The translations under genes and the position numbers were made by a program. Below the pieces are notes generated by a model that was not told the origin of the DNA, made no database searches, and saw only the letters and a program-made list of their open reading frames with translations. Source: Bacteroidota bacterium (GTDB lineage Bacteria > Bacteroidota > Bacteroidia > NS11-12g > UBA955). From it: a stretch of 64,000 nt of DNA. This document shows, one piece after another, positions 8,647-17,498 of this stretch; positions within the stretch are counted from its first letter, which is position 1; every line of letters starts with the position of its first letter. The stretch is from positions 62,001 to 126,000 of the forward strand of contig JAQCBH010000002.1 of assembly GCA_027621365.1 (NCBI GenBank), read 5' to 3'.

Positions 8647-9789
8647 TTACTGCGTAGCTTTTATGGTAATTCGCAAGGTGGTCCTCTTAAACGGCAAACT
8701 TTCTTTCACAAAAATGTCACCTTTGTGGTAGTCCCGAACGATTCGCTTGGCCAAAGAAAGCCCCAATCCCCAACCTCTTTTTTTGGTTGTAAATCCGGGT
8801 TGGAAAATATCCTTCATTTGATTTTTGGGTATGCCCTTTCCGGAGTCGCTGATATCGATATAGGCCAATCCATTTCGATAGGCTACTGAGCAGAAAATAC
8901 TTCCTTCCCCCTCCATGGCATCAACAGCGTTTTTGATGATGTTCTCAATGACCCAATTGAACAAATTGATATTGATTTCTGCACGTATGGGTTTTGATGG
9001 GGCTTGGTAATAGAGTTGAACATTCTTACCCGAACGGCTCTTCATATAATCGACCGATTGGGATAACAATTCGCTTAAAATCACAAGCTCCAATTTGGGT
9101 TCAGAGCCGATTTTTGAAAAGCGCTCGGTAATCACCTGAAGTCGCTCAATGTCTTTGCGCATTTCATCGGGGGCTTCAACAGGAAACACATCAGCCTCGA
9201 GGCAATCAATCCAGCCCAACAGCGAACTAATAGGCGTGCCCAATTGGTGGGCCGTTTCTTTTGCCAGTCCAACCCAGACCTGATTTTGCTCGGAGCGCGT
9301 GGAATAGGAAAAAGCCAAATAGGCCAACAATATGAACACGGCAACAATGCCCAATACCCCATAGGGATAATACCTCAACTGCTTGGTAATGGTACTATCG
9401 CCATAGTACACGCGGTAGGTCAAATCCCGATCGATGGGAACCAATATCGGCGGATGCTCAACCCGGAAACGCTGCAAAGATTCTTGCAGAGCTTTGGGCG
9501 TCTGGGCATTCACATTGACGCTTTGAATGATGTTCAACTCATCGTCGACCAAAATGGCCGGGATGGTGGTATTGCTTTTGATGACATCCAAGTAAAAGCC
9601 CAGATCACCTTCGTTGTAGGGATCATTCAACAATCGTTCTGCTTCCGCCCACAACTCCATTCGAGCCGTTTCTTCTTCCTCAATTTGATGAGCCAATTTC
9701 TGGCTCACCAATAAAGTAGCAATGCTAATCAGCAAAGCCAACAGCATCAAAATGACACGAATGAGTCTCTTTACTTCGTAGGCATTCAT
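8647..9789 (-). CDS. Sensor histidine kinase (orphan)
   Basis: 380 residues. Two membrane segments (about 10-29 and 143-161) flank a periplasmic sensor region of some 110 residues. The cytoplasmic part has the phosphoacceptor H-box AKETAHQLGTPIS (H181), an N-box NIIKNAVDAM, and the G-boxes DSGKGIP and GWGLGLSLAKRIV of a HATPase_c domain. The HQLGTP form of the H-box is common in Bacteroidota kinases. No response regulator gene is near, so it is an orphan here. The start overlaps the glycosyltransferase stop by 4 bases (ATGA). The signal it senses is unknown. Confidence 0.88.
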   Translation of the reverse strand: MNAYEVKRLIRVILMLLALLISIATLLVSQKLAHQIEEEETARMELWAEAERLLNDPYNEGDLGFYLDVIKSNTTIPAILVDDELNIIQSVNVNAQTPKALQESLQRFRVEHPPILVPIDRDLTYRVYYGDSTITKQLRYYPYGVLGIVAVFILLAYLAFSYSTRSEQNQVWVGLAKETAHQLGTPISSLLGWIDCLEADVFPVEAPDEMRKDIERLQVITERFSKIGSEPKLELVILSELLSQSVDYMKSRSGKNVQLYYQAPSKPIRAEININLFNWVIENIIKNAVDAMEGEGSIFCSVAYRNGLAYIDISDSGKGIPKNQMKDIFQPGFTTKKRGWGLGLSLAKRIVRDYHKGDIFVKESLPFKRTTLRITIKATQ

Positions 9790-11714
9790 TGATTCCAGCG
9801 TAGGGCGTTCCAGATCAGTTCCACATCCAAATAAACCGAATAATCACGGGCATAGAGGAACAAGGCATCATTTTCAAAGGTGGTACCCGCAAATTTTCCA
9901 GCCGCTGACCAAACCCCCGGTTTCAATTGAGGCAAATCAGGAGCAGAGGTATGCTGCCCATAACCCACCCAAGTTCTACCTCCCAACAACACCAAAGGGA
10001 TGTATCGAATGGTAGTTCGGGCATTTTTGAAACACAAAAGCAAGGGCAACAACAGCAGTCCCAATAGTGAAAACGCGACATCCATGATGCGCTTATTGCG
10101 GCGGTGCTGAGGTTCAGACAGGCGATGACGAACATCAACGGTAAAGAGTTCTCCCGGCTCATCTTTGGAATCTGAACCAATGATCGCATTGCTTCGTTCA
10201 GGGGCAATTTTCACCTGCAATCCTCTTCGATGAGAAGAAGTCATGAAGGCCATGATTCGATCGCTACCCACGTCTTTTCCGCTAAAAATCAGGGTGTTGA
10301 TGCGATGAACCTCGACCAATTCCGACAGCTGAGAAAGCCCGGCAATGGCCCCAAGGGGCTTAGGCTCTTGTACGGAAACCCAATGCATGGCATCGGCATC
10401 GATATGACTTTGCAATAGCAAATTGCGAATTCGCGTACATTCTTCTTCACCAGCCACAATGGCTATTTTCCGGGCCGTATCCATTCGGGAAGAGAACAGC
10501 TGCCCTCGACTGAACACAAATCGGCTGATTTCAAAGATGGCGGCTGCAAACATGGACCCCAAACCCAAAATGGCACGAGAAAACTGCCAATCTTTTGGCA
10601 GCAACCCGTAAAGTGCGAGCAAGACCAAAGCGCCGGCCGCCGCTCCTCTCAAGGTTCGTCGAAACGACAGAGGGCGATCGTAACCACCGCTGAGATAGAC
10701 AAAGGCCATGAGCACTAAAGTATAAGCCGGCAAATGCAAGCCGTAGTAGGCATCGGGATAATAGCCTCGAACAAACTTGTGATTGATTTCCCAGTAATTC
10801 GCCAAAAAGGAAAAGGCCACCAAGGCACTGAAAAAATCAACCAAAGGCAAAGCCACTCGTTTTCCCAATCGATGCACCAATGCCATCAGAGCCCGCACAT
10901 AGATGGCCACTGAAATGATGCGAGCAAAAGAACCCGCCATGGGCCCCGAATAGTGCTTTTGGGCAAACAGAACCATGGCATTGTAGAACACCTTCACATA
11001 ATTGGCCGAGCCTTTTTTTGTACTCTCACCCTTGTAGTGAATGATGGTCGTCCCTGGGAAATAGACATTTTTATACCCTGCCAAGGTGATGCGGTAACTC
11101 AAATCAATGTCTTCTCCGTACATAAAGAAGCGCTCATCGAGCAAACCGATTTCATCCAAAACCCGTTTGGGCATCATCATGAAAGCCCCTGCCAATACAT
11201 CTATTTCATGGGTCTCAAATTCGGGCAAGTACTTCAAGTGGTAGCGACCGAATTCCCGGCTTTTGGGGAACAGGGTCGAGAGTCCACTCATTTTGTACAA
11301 CGCCACTTTGGGGCTGGGAAGTCCGCGTTTGCTCTCGGGCAAAAAACGGCCCTTACCGTCTATCATGCGAACGCCTAATCCGCCGACAGAGGGATTCGAA
11401 CGCATGTAAGCCAAACATTGGTGAAAGGTATCTTCTTGAACCACGGTGTCAGGGTTCAGCAGCAGAATAAACTCACCGCTGCTTTGACGTATGGCTTGGT
11501 TGTTCGCTTTAGAAAAACCGGTATTCTCCGTATTGGCAATCAGCTTAACATCTGGAAATTTTACGCGAAGCATGTCCACACTTCCATCTACGGAATTGTT
11601 GTCCACCACCCAGGTTTCCACCTTCAGACCGCGACTCGCCTTCTCCACCGAAAGAAGCACCTGTTCGAGAAAGTGCTTGACGTTGTAATTGACGATGACG
11701 ACTGATAAATCCAT
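9786..11714 (-). CDS. GT2 glycosyltransferase fused to a membrane region and a sugar-transferase remnant
   Basis: A 642-residue multidomain protein. Residues 1-230 are a WbbL/rhamnosyl-type GT2 domain (SVVIVNYN; LLLNPDTVV with N87-P88-D89 as the metal-binding region). Residues about 255-380 are several membrane segments. About 395-500 looks like a Rossmann-type nucleotide-binding segment (IAIVAGEEECTRI). From 534 to the end it resembles a polyprenyl-phosphate sugar transferase, with the entry helix KRIMDVAFSLLGLLLL and the ending YARDYSVYLDVELIWNAL. The middle catalytic block of that family is not seen; the module is only about 109 residues. The gene is 2 bases after recR and overlaps the kinase gene. 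A role in surface glycan synthesis is likely; the acceptor is unknown. Confidence 0.8.
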   Translation of the reverse strand: MDLSVVIVNYNVKHFLEQVLLSVEKASRGLKVETWVVDNNSVDGSVDMLRVKFPDVKLIANTENTGFSKANNQAIRQSSGEFILLLNPDTVVQEDTFHQCLAYMRSNPSVGGLGVRMIDGKGRFLPESKRGLPSPKVALYKMSGLSTLFPKSREFGRYHLKYLPEFETHEIDVLAGAFMMMPKRVLDEIGLLDERFFMYGEDIDLSYRITLAGYKNVYFPGTTIIHYKGESTKKGSANYVKVFYNAMVLFAQKHYSGPMAGSFARIISVAIYVRALMALVHRLGKRVALPLVDFFSALVAFSFLANYWEINHKFVRGYYPDAYYGLHLPAYTLVLMAFVYLSGGYDRPLSFRRTLRGAAAGALVLLALYGLLPKDWQFSRAILGLGSMFAAAIFEISRFVFSRGQLFSSRMDTARKIAIVAGEEECTRIRNLLLQSHIDADAMHWVSVQEPKPLGAIAGLSQLSELVEVHRINTLIFSGKDVGSDRIMAFMTSSHRRGLQVKIAPERSNAIIGSDSKDEPGELFTVDVRHRLSEPQHRRNKRIMDVAFSLLGLLLLPLLLCFKNARTTIRYIPLVLLGGRTWVGYGQHTSAPDLPQLKPGVWSAAGKFAGTTFENDALFLYARDYSVYLDVELIWNALRWNQ

Positions 11715-11716
11715 GC

Positions 11717-12322
11717 TTAGACGCTATAAGGGGTTCGTTGCTGAAGGCTGCGGGCCAGTGTGATTTCATCGGCATACTCAATCTCGCCTCCTACGGCAAT
11801 GCCTCGGGCGATGCAGGAGGTTTTTACGCCATAATCCTTGAGTTTTCGGGCCAAATAATACATGGTCGTATCGCCTTCAACCGTCGCGCTGAGGGCCATA
11901 ATAACCTCATTGACAGAGCCATCTTCGGCTCGCTTGAGTAGCGAATTGACGTGAATGTCTTCTGGGCCTATTCCATCCATAGGGCTAATGAGCCCGCTGA
12001 GAATGTGATAAACCCCTCGGTATTGACCGGTTGATTCGATGGCCATTTGATCGGAATAATCTTCCACCACGCATATCAGTGAAGCTTCTCGGGCCGGATT
12101 GCTGCAAACTTGGCAGGTTTCTCCATCGCTTACATTGTTGCAAATTTTGCAAACAAAAAGGTCTGTTTTCAATTTCAACAGAGCTTCGGCCAAGCGGGCC
12201 ACTTCCATATCTGGTCGCTTCAACAAGTGCATCACCAAGCGCAGCGCTGTTCTTCGCCCAATTCCGGGAAAACCCGACAAGGCTTCAACCGCCTGTTCCA
12301 CAACTTCAGAAGTGTACTGCAT
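11717..12322 (-). CDS. recR: Recombination mediator protein RecR
   Basis: 201 residues, the standard RecR length. It has an N-terminal helix-hairpin-helix (SGFPGIGRRTALR), a four-cysteine zinc finger (CKICNNVSDGETCQVC, residues 57-72), and a Toprim domain with the acidic start CVVEDYSD. The C-terminal segment ARGIAVGGEIEYADEITLARS is diagnostic. With RecF/RecO it loads RecA at single-strand gaps. It is the first gene of the leftward operon. Upstream, at 12327-12336, the reverse strand reads close to TATTTTCG, one mismatch from the -7 consensus. The divergent panD lies 64 bases away. Confidence 0.96.
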   Translation of the reverse strand: MQYTSEVVEQAVEALSGFPGIGRRTALRLVMHLLKRPDMEVARLAEALLKLKTDLFVCKICNNVSDGETCQVCSNPAREASLICVVEDYSDQMAIESTGQYRGVYHILSGLISPMDGIGPEDIHVNSLLKRAEDGSVNEVIMALSATVEGDTTMYYLARKLKDYGVKTSCIARGIAVGGEIEYADEITLARSLQQRTPYSV

Positions 12323-12371
12323 TCCTGCGAAAATAGCAATCTACGGTCAGGCTGAATCGCATTTTTGGATT

Positions 12372-12379
12372 TACCTTTG
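12372..12379 (+). promoter_or_regulatory. -7 promoter element TACCTTTG
   Basis: Exact TAnnTTTG match 7 bases before the panD ATG at 12387. It lies well downstream of other in-frame upstream starts and so fixes the start. Confidence 0.7.
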
Positions 12380-12386
12380 CCTCGAC

Positions 12387-12737
12387 ATGCTTATTGAAGT
12401 CCTTCAAAGCAAAATCCACAACGTTCGTTTGACTCAAACTGAACTGAATTATACCGGTTCCATTACCATTGACATGGACCTGGTCGATGCGGCCGGAATG
12501 GTCCCCAATCAAAAGGTTTTGATTGTCAACAACAACAACGGGGAACGTTTCGAAACCTACATCATTGCCGGAGACCGTGGAACGGGAATCATTGGCTTGA
12601 ATGGCGCAGCGGCAAGACGCGGCCAAGTCGGCGACGAATTGATCATCATGACCTTCGTCACTATGAGCCCTGATGAAGCCAAAACTCATCAGCCCTGCAA
12701 TCTGTTTCCCGATCGAAACAATCGACCCATTTCATGA
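12387..12737 (+). CDS. panD: Aspartate 1-decarboxylase proenzyme
   Basis: 116 residues, typical for PanD, which makes beta-alanine for pantothenate and CoA. The self-cleavage site is Gly24-Ser25 in NYTGSITID at exactly the expected place; Ser25 becomes the pyruvoyl cofactor. K9 and the Y22 neighbourhood also match, and GTGIIGLNGAAAR is the conserved C-terminal core. The reading frame extends 96 codons upstream, but the family start MLIEVLQSKIH and the -7 element 7 bases before it settle the start at 12387. The 3' end overlaps the next gene by 4 bases. It is the first gene of a rightward operon. Confidence 0.95.
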   Translation: MLIEVLQSKIHNVRLTQTELNYTGSITIDMDLVDAAGMVPNQKVLIVNNNNGERFETYIIAGDRGTGIIGLNGAAARRGQVGDELIIMTFVTMSPDEAKTHQPCNLFPDRNNRPIS

Positions 12738-13729
12738 CCCAAAACGACTCGCATAGCCCCCGAAAAAAAGGCTTGCTAGGGCGAGTTGTTATGATTATCG
12801 CCAGTTTAGCCGTCTTCGGCTATATTGGTTATTCTGTTGATTGGACCCATACTTGGTTGGCCATCCAGCAAGCTTCTGGCCTTTGGATTTTGGTCTATTG
12901 CCTGATCATGATCTTCGCCCACTTCATTCGTGGTTGGCGCTGGAACATGCTGACTGAACCCGTGGGTTACAACTTGAACAAACGCCGCTCCTTTTATGCG
13001 GTCATGACCGGATACTTGGTAAACGTGGCCACCTCTCGAGGCGGTGAAGTCGCCCGCTGTGCCATGGCCTCCAAAAGCGAAAAAGCACCTGTTGAAATGC
13101 TAGTAGGCACGGTAGTCACCGAGCGCATCGTGGACATGTTGGTCATGGGTTCACTGTCTTTGCTTTGCCTAGTTTGGGAATACGAAGCCATTTCGGGCTT
13201 TCTTCTTAATCCTTTAGAAAGCGGCTGGATCTGGGCCACTCAACATCCTGCCGTAGTGATCTTGGTCCTCACCTTTTCGGCAACAGCATTTTGGATATGG
13301 CGCAAACGAGCCTCTAAGCCCTCCACTCCTGGCGATTCACTTTGGAGCCGCTTTTCGGGTGGATTGAACAGCATTTTCAAATTGCGCCAGCCTGGCCTCT
13401 TCCTATTGAGTTCTTACGCCATTTGGCTCGGCTATTGGCTTTGCATGTACGTCACGCTCAAGGCTCTACCCATGACGGCTGACTTTACCTTGTCACAATC
13501 GCTGGCTGTGATGGTCTTTTCGGCTTTTGGCATCATCGTCCCTGTCCCCGCCGGTGCAGGTGTTTGGGGGATTGTCGCCTACGGATTGCACATGGTCTAC
13601 GGCTTGGAATTGACCTCTGCTGAAACTTTTGGTATCTTCACTGTAGCATTGAGCAATCTACTGCTGATTGTGGGCGGCTCGGTATGCTACGCTGCATGGC
13701 TTTGGGAATCCCGGAAGGTTCGCACATGA
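12734..13729 (+). CDS. Flippase-like membrane protein (lysylphosphatidylglycerol synthase TM / UPF0104 family)
   Basis: 331 residues with seven or eight hydrophobic segments and the family motifs FIRGWRWNMLT near residue 72, TSRGGEVARCAM near 105, and VPVPAGAGVWG near 275. The family (AglD/YbhN-like, MprF transmembrane region) is thought to move or bind lipid-linked molecules. No aminoacyl-transferase domain is present, so lysyl-PG synthesis is not implied. It overlaps panD by 4 bases and rfaE2 by 4 bases (ATGA). Its place between panD and a heptose enzyme suggests an envelope lipid role, by position only. Confidence 0.82.
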   Translation: MTQNDSHSPRKKGLLGRVVMIIASLAVFGYIGYSVDWTHTWLAIQQASGLWILVYCLIMIFAHFIRGWRWNMLTEPVGYNLNKRRSFYAVMTGYLVNVATSRGGEVARCAMASKSEKAPVEMLVGTVVTERIVDMLVMGSLSLLCLVWEYEAISGFLLNPLESGWIWATQHPAVVILVLTFSATAFWIWRKRASKPSTPGDSLWSRFSGGLNSIFKLRQPGLFLLSSYAIWLGYWLCMYVTLKALPMTADFTLSQSLAVMVFSAFGIIVPVPAGAGVWGIVAYGLHMVYGLELTSAETFGIFTVALSNLLLIVGGSVCYAAWLWESRKVRT

Positions 13730-14229
13730 AACTGAATACCACTCAAAAAATTTGGCCCAGAGAGACCGCTGCAAAACGGGCTCAGGCCTTGAGAGAATCG
13801 GGCAAGACCATTGTGTTCACCAATGGCTGTTTCGACATTTTGCACGCGGGTCACGTTCAATACCTCAACGAAGCAGCGGCCTTGGGCCATTACTTCATTT
13901 TGGGCTTGAACACCGACGCGTCGGTTCAACGCTTAGACAAAAGCCCTGCCCGCCCCCTGCAAAGTCAAGAAAGCCGTTCACTGGTGGTTGCTTCTTTGGG
14001 ATTTGTGGATGCGGTGGTGCTCTTCGACGAAGACACTCCTGAGGCATTGATACAAGAAATCAACCCTCATATTCTGGTCAAAGGGGCTGATTACCAAATT
14101 GAACAAATTGCCGGTGCGCCCTTCGTTCTCTCCCAAGGGGGCAGCGTCAAAACCATTGCCTTACTCGAAGGCTTTAGCACTACGGCTATCGAGAAAAAAA
14201 TACTTCGGGCACACGGGTTGGATTCGTAA
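13726..14229 (+). CDS. rfaE2: D-glycero-beta-D-manno-heptose 1-phosphate adenylyltransferase
   Basis: 167 residues from the ATG at 13726, which overlaps the previous stop (ATGA). It is a cytidylyltransferase-like nucleotidyltransferase with the nucleotide-binding block FTNGCFDILHAGHVQYL, where HAGH is the HxGH motif, and a C-terminal FSTTAIEKKI in place of the ISTS-type motif. It corresponds to the C-terminal domain of HldE and would activate heptose-1-phosphate to ADP-heptose for LPS core. The kinase half is not in this window. An in-frame start 14 codons upstream is less likely because it would lie deep in the flippase gene. Confidence 0.9.
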   Translation: MKLNTTQKIWPRETAAKRAQALRESGKTIVFTNGCFDILHAGHVQYLNEAAALGHYFILGLNTDASVQRLDKSPARPLQSQESRSLVVASLGFVDAVVLFDEDTPEALIQEINPHILVKGADYQIEQIAGAPFVLSQGGSVKTIALLEGFSTTAIEKKILRAHGLDS

Positions 14230-14237
14230 ATTGGGGC

Positions 14238-15425
14238 ATGTTCAGCTCCACCCATCGGTTCCGTTTGCTGCCCCTTTTGGCCGCATCCTTGCTTTTGGGA
14301 TCCACTTTTCATTTGGTACCTGCAGGGATTTTCACTCTTCTGGGCTTGTTGGCCTATGGGATATTGTGGAAATCAAGCGGCGCTTTGGGTCATTCCAACC
14401 TTGAACCATCGATGGATTCAACTCGCACATGGGTCCTAGTGGCTTGCCGAAACGAAAGCCACAACATTCCCGCATTTTTCTCCGGACTTCGCCACTTAAA
14501 TTCTCCCATAGCCGGCTTGATTTGGGTCGATGATCATTCTTCAGACGACTCCTTCATAAAGGCTCAACAAGAAGCCGACCGCTGCTCATTTCCTGTCCAA
14601 TTGTTGTCATTACCCACCGCTGAGAAGGGGAAAAAAGCAGCCTTGAATTTTGGACAAAATCACCTCCCTGCCGCAGCCGATTGGGTTTGGTTTACTGATG
14701 CCGATTGTCGGGTTCAGCCGACTTCTTTGGAATGCTTAATTCAAGCCGCCCCTTCAGGCGGTGTCGCCCTCGGGGAACTGGTCTTTGAAGGCGGCCCTAG
14801 CCTTCTGAGCCGCTACCAAAAAATGGAGAATTCGGCTTTACTGACCCTCACCCAATGGGGCCTTTCCAAAGGTCATTTGCTGATGGCCAACGGCGGCAAT
14901 CTACTTGTACACCCCAGCTTGATCCAACCCTTAAACAGCCAACATTCTAGCAGTGGCGATGACATATTCGCCTTGGAGAGAAACTACATTCGGCATCCCG
15001 AATTGTTCGCTTTCGCTTCCAGTCCCGGTGCTGCTGTTTGCACCTCTGTTGAAACCCATTGGGGCGACTTTGTCCAGCAGCGTTTGCGATGGATGCGAAA
15101 AACACCTCTGCAACAGGACAAGTCAAGTTTCCAGCTGCAAATCACCTTGGGATTCTTTGCATTTAGCCCCCTGTTTTTCTTGGGTCTAGGCTGGTTTTTT
15201 GCCCCTCATGAATCAATGGAATACGGCCTCTTGGCTGTCAGTATTTGGTTGGGAAAAGCGATCATTGACCAATGGGTTTTGGCCCCGACATTGCGGCAAA
15301 AAGAACAAGACATCTCGTCGGCTTGGCTCCTCTCCATTTTGCAAACCTTATGGTTGCCCCTGTTGGGACTTCTCGCCCTCTGGCCGGGCCATTTTGCCTG
15401 GAAGGGGCGCCGTTTTTATCGTTAG
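14238..15425 (+). CDS. Membrane-bound GT2 family glycosyltransferase
   Basis: 395 residues. Two N-terminal membrane segments (about 9-45) precede a GT2 domain with VACRNESHNIP, LIWVDDHSSDDS, the DAD metal site in WFTDADCR, and the processive-type motif QQRLRW. Three or four membrane helices follow from about residue 300. The architecture resembles cellulose-synthase-like or N-acylglucosaminyl transferases that act on lipid-linked acceptors. It follows rfaE2 by 8 bases, pointing to an LPS or surface-glycan role; donor and acceptor are unknown. Confidence 0.82.
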   Translation: MFSSTHRFRLLPLLAASLLLGSTFHLVPAGIFTLLGLLAYGILWKSSGALGHSNLEPSMDSTRTWVLVACRNESHNIPAFFSGLRHLNSPIAGLIWVDDHSSDDSFIKAQQEADRCSFPVQLLSLPTAEKGKKAALNFGQNHLPAAADWVWFTDADCRVQPTSLECLIQAAPSGGVALGELVFEGGPSLLSRYQKMENSALLTLTQWGLSKGHLLMANGGNLLVHPSLIQPLNSQHSSSGDDIFALERNYIRHPELFAFASSPGAAVCTSVETHWGDFVQQRLRWMRKTPLQQDKSSFQLQITLGFFAFSPLFFLGLGWFFAPHESMEYGLLAVSIWLGKAIIDQWVLAPTLRQKEQDISSAWLLSILQTLWLPLLGLLALWPGHFAWKGRRFYR

Positions 15426-17484
15426 CCTAGCTGCCCTTAGCTGGTTCAGCCCAGCCCAAGCTCAATGGGAGCAAAGTCGACTTCCACACCTTGACACGGC
15501 TCATTGGAAGTACCCAAGCGGAATCTGGGCTCACTCTCCAATGGGATGCCTCACCCATTCTATCAATGCATCTCCCCATCAATGGGAATCCCTGCACATC
15601 GAACCCCATTCCAGTTCTGAAGAAATTGCCTTGGAATGGGATTGGTCAATCGGCCTATCTAGCAACAATTACCTGCAATTGGGATGGCGATCTGGGAAAG
15701 CCGAGCAGAGCTTGTTTTTGGGAGGCAGTCAAGACCGTATGGAACTGCGAATGTTGGACAGCCTTGTAGTGGCCAGCCTTCACAAGCATTCTTCTAGCAC
15801 CATGCACATGGTCCTACTCTTGAAACGAGATTCCGAATCCATCTCGGCCCAGTTCGTGGAAGAAGGTTGTGTCATTGATAGCCTTACTATGGCCATTAGC
15901 CCCTTACACAGCGACACCTTTTTTCTGCGATTGGGGCAATCGGGTCAATCGGCCATAAGCGCCCATGAGTTGCTGGGCTTTTACCGCGGCCCTGCCCTTG
16001 ACTGGGGTTGGATCAGCACGAACCAAACCCAAAAATTGGCATTTACAGAGTTGAGTCTAAACTCTAATTTTTTTGGTGGATCACCTTTTGTCGAACTGCT
16101 CAACACCAGTCACGAAGTCATCAATCTAATGGGATGTTCCTTGAGTGATCCCAAAAGCAAAAAGACCGCTCCAAAATCCACTCGTTTGCTCCCCGGACAG
16201 CGCATATGCCTGTCAAGCGGAATACCAGCCACGCCCATTTCGCACCAACAGTGGGCCCAACTTCCCCATTTCAACCAAGCCGGCGACACCCTCTACCTCA
16301 GCAATTCCAAAGGGGACATTCTAGCCCGCACCCATTACCGCCAGGAGCACTGGGGCTACTACGACCCCAAATGGGGATACACGCTTGAAAAAACCTGCGA
16401 ACAATGGGCCTGTTTGGATGAGCACAATTGGGCCGCCTCTAGCCTGCCGGGTGGCAGTCCTGGCTTCGCCTATTCCGGGCCTTGTGAACTTGATTCCAAT
16501 CTTCTATTCCATCGTTTGCCCTTGTGTTTGATATCTGAGCAATTGCATAGTTTGCAGCAACCGCCCAACAGCTGGGGATATTGGACTTATTTCCGCACCA
16601 ATGACGATACTGTTTCTTTGCATTCTTCAGGCACAAACCGTTGGACCCGAAGCCATTCCTCCACCCCTGTATCCGTGCATTGGTGCAGCGGTCAAAGCAG
16701 CGAATTGACCCTAGAGGTCCAAGCCCAAAGCCCTCATTTATTTTTGACTGAAGGACTTGTTGGCCCTTACGGCCTAGACCAATCCTTTCTTGAGCTGTAC
16801 AACCCCAGTGACTCTGGCTTAAATCTCCATTCGTATCGCTTGGAATTTCGCCAACCCAGCGGTTTGTTGTTGGGTTCCATACCCTTGGGCACCTTGTTCC
16901 CCGTAATAGGTCCTCAATCCCTCATTCTCATCGCAGAAAACCCACCATCTTTGATGCTCTCTGAGAGCAAACAATTATCACTGTGGGTTCAATCCTGGCC
17001 CAATTGGCCCAGCGGATACAAATCATTTACCCTATACCTCTGCAGCGCCCAATTCGATCTAGACAGCCTTCCATGGCCCCAAAACAGCCTCCAAAATGGC
17101 CGATCGCTGGAGCGAATCTCCAAGAATTCACCTTGGCAATTCTCAGGCGCGCTAAATGGCAAAAGTCCCGGCGAATTTGAAAGTCGTAAACCTTTCCGGG
17201 AATTCAATCCCCAAATCAGCAATCGTTTGATCAGCGAGTCTCAGCCCGAATGCGAAATTCGCTGTTACTCTGAACAACCGAGCCGCCGATTATTGGCCCT
17301 ATACACCGCATCAGGAATCCCCTTGAAATTGCTCATGGAACAGGACTGCCCCGCCGGTGAATTCTACTTCGCCATCAACCGAGACAACCTAAAACCCCTC
17401 TCCCATTCATTATTGCTTTTGCTCGAAAAAGATGCTTCGGGAAGGACGAAAAAGCATCTCTTTCGAATCAGCCGCTTAGACTAA
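15394..17484 (+). CDS. Exported protein with two lamin-tail (LTD)-like domains
   Basis: An open frame whose product begins with a clear signal peptide (VFIVSLAALSWFSPAQAQ). The best start is TTG at 15394, giving about 696 residues and overlapping the glycosyltransferase by 32 bases; no ATG lies near the signal peptide. Two LTD-like segments are seen, one with PFVELLNTSHEVINLMGCSL (about residues 225-290) and one with LFLTEGLVGPYGLDQSFLEL (about 450-530). The last 75 residues (LYTASGIPLKLL, then a GEFYFAI strand) resemble a divergent T9SS type A sorting domain, though no PNP motif is present. LTDs are thought to bind DNA or help adhesion in secreted bacterial proteins. Function is unknown. The gene is certain, the start less so. 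Confidence 0.7.
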   Translation: MPGRGAVFIVSLAALSWFSPAQAQWEQSRLPHLDTAHWKYPSGIWAHSPMGCLTHSINASPHQWESLHIEPHSSSEEIALEWDWSIGLSSNNYLQLGWRSGKAEQSLFLGGSQDRMELRMLDSLVVASLHKHSSSTMHMVLLLKRDSESISAQFVEEGCVIDSLTMAISPLHSDTFFLRLGQSGQSAISAHELLGFYRGPALDWGWISTNQTQKLAFTELSLNSNFFGGSPFVELLNTSHEVINLMGCSLSDPKSKKTAPKSTRLLPGQRICLSSGIPATPISHQQWAQLPHFNQAGDTLYLSNSKGDILARTHYRQEHWGYYDPKWGYTLEKTCEQWACLDEHNWAASSLPGGSPGFAYSGPCELDSNLLFHRLPLCLISEQLHSLQQPPNSWGYWTYFRTNDDTVSLHSSGTNRWTRSHSSTPVSVHWCSGQSSELTLEVQAQSPHLFLTEGLVGPYGLDQSFLELYNPSDSGLNLHSYRLEFRQPSGLLLGSIPLGTLFPVIGPQSLILIAENPPSLMLSESKQLSLWVQSWPNWPSGYKSFTLYLCSAQFDLDSLPWPQNSLQNGRSLERISKNSPWQFSGALNGKSPGEFESRKPFREFNPQISNRLISESQPECEIRCYSEQPSRRLLALYTASGIPLKLLMEQDCPAGEFYFAINRDNLKPLSHSLLLLLEKDASGRTKKHLFRISRLD

Positions 17485-17486
17485 GT

Positions 17487-17494
17487 TACCTTTG
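17487..17494 (+). promoter_or_regulatory. -7 promoter element TACCTTTG
   Basis: Exact TAnnTTTG match 4 bases before the prmC ATG and just 3 bases after the stop of the preceding gene. prmC would therefore have its own near-leaderless transcript. Confidence 0.65.
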
Positions 17495-17498
17495 AGGC

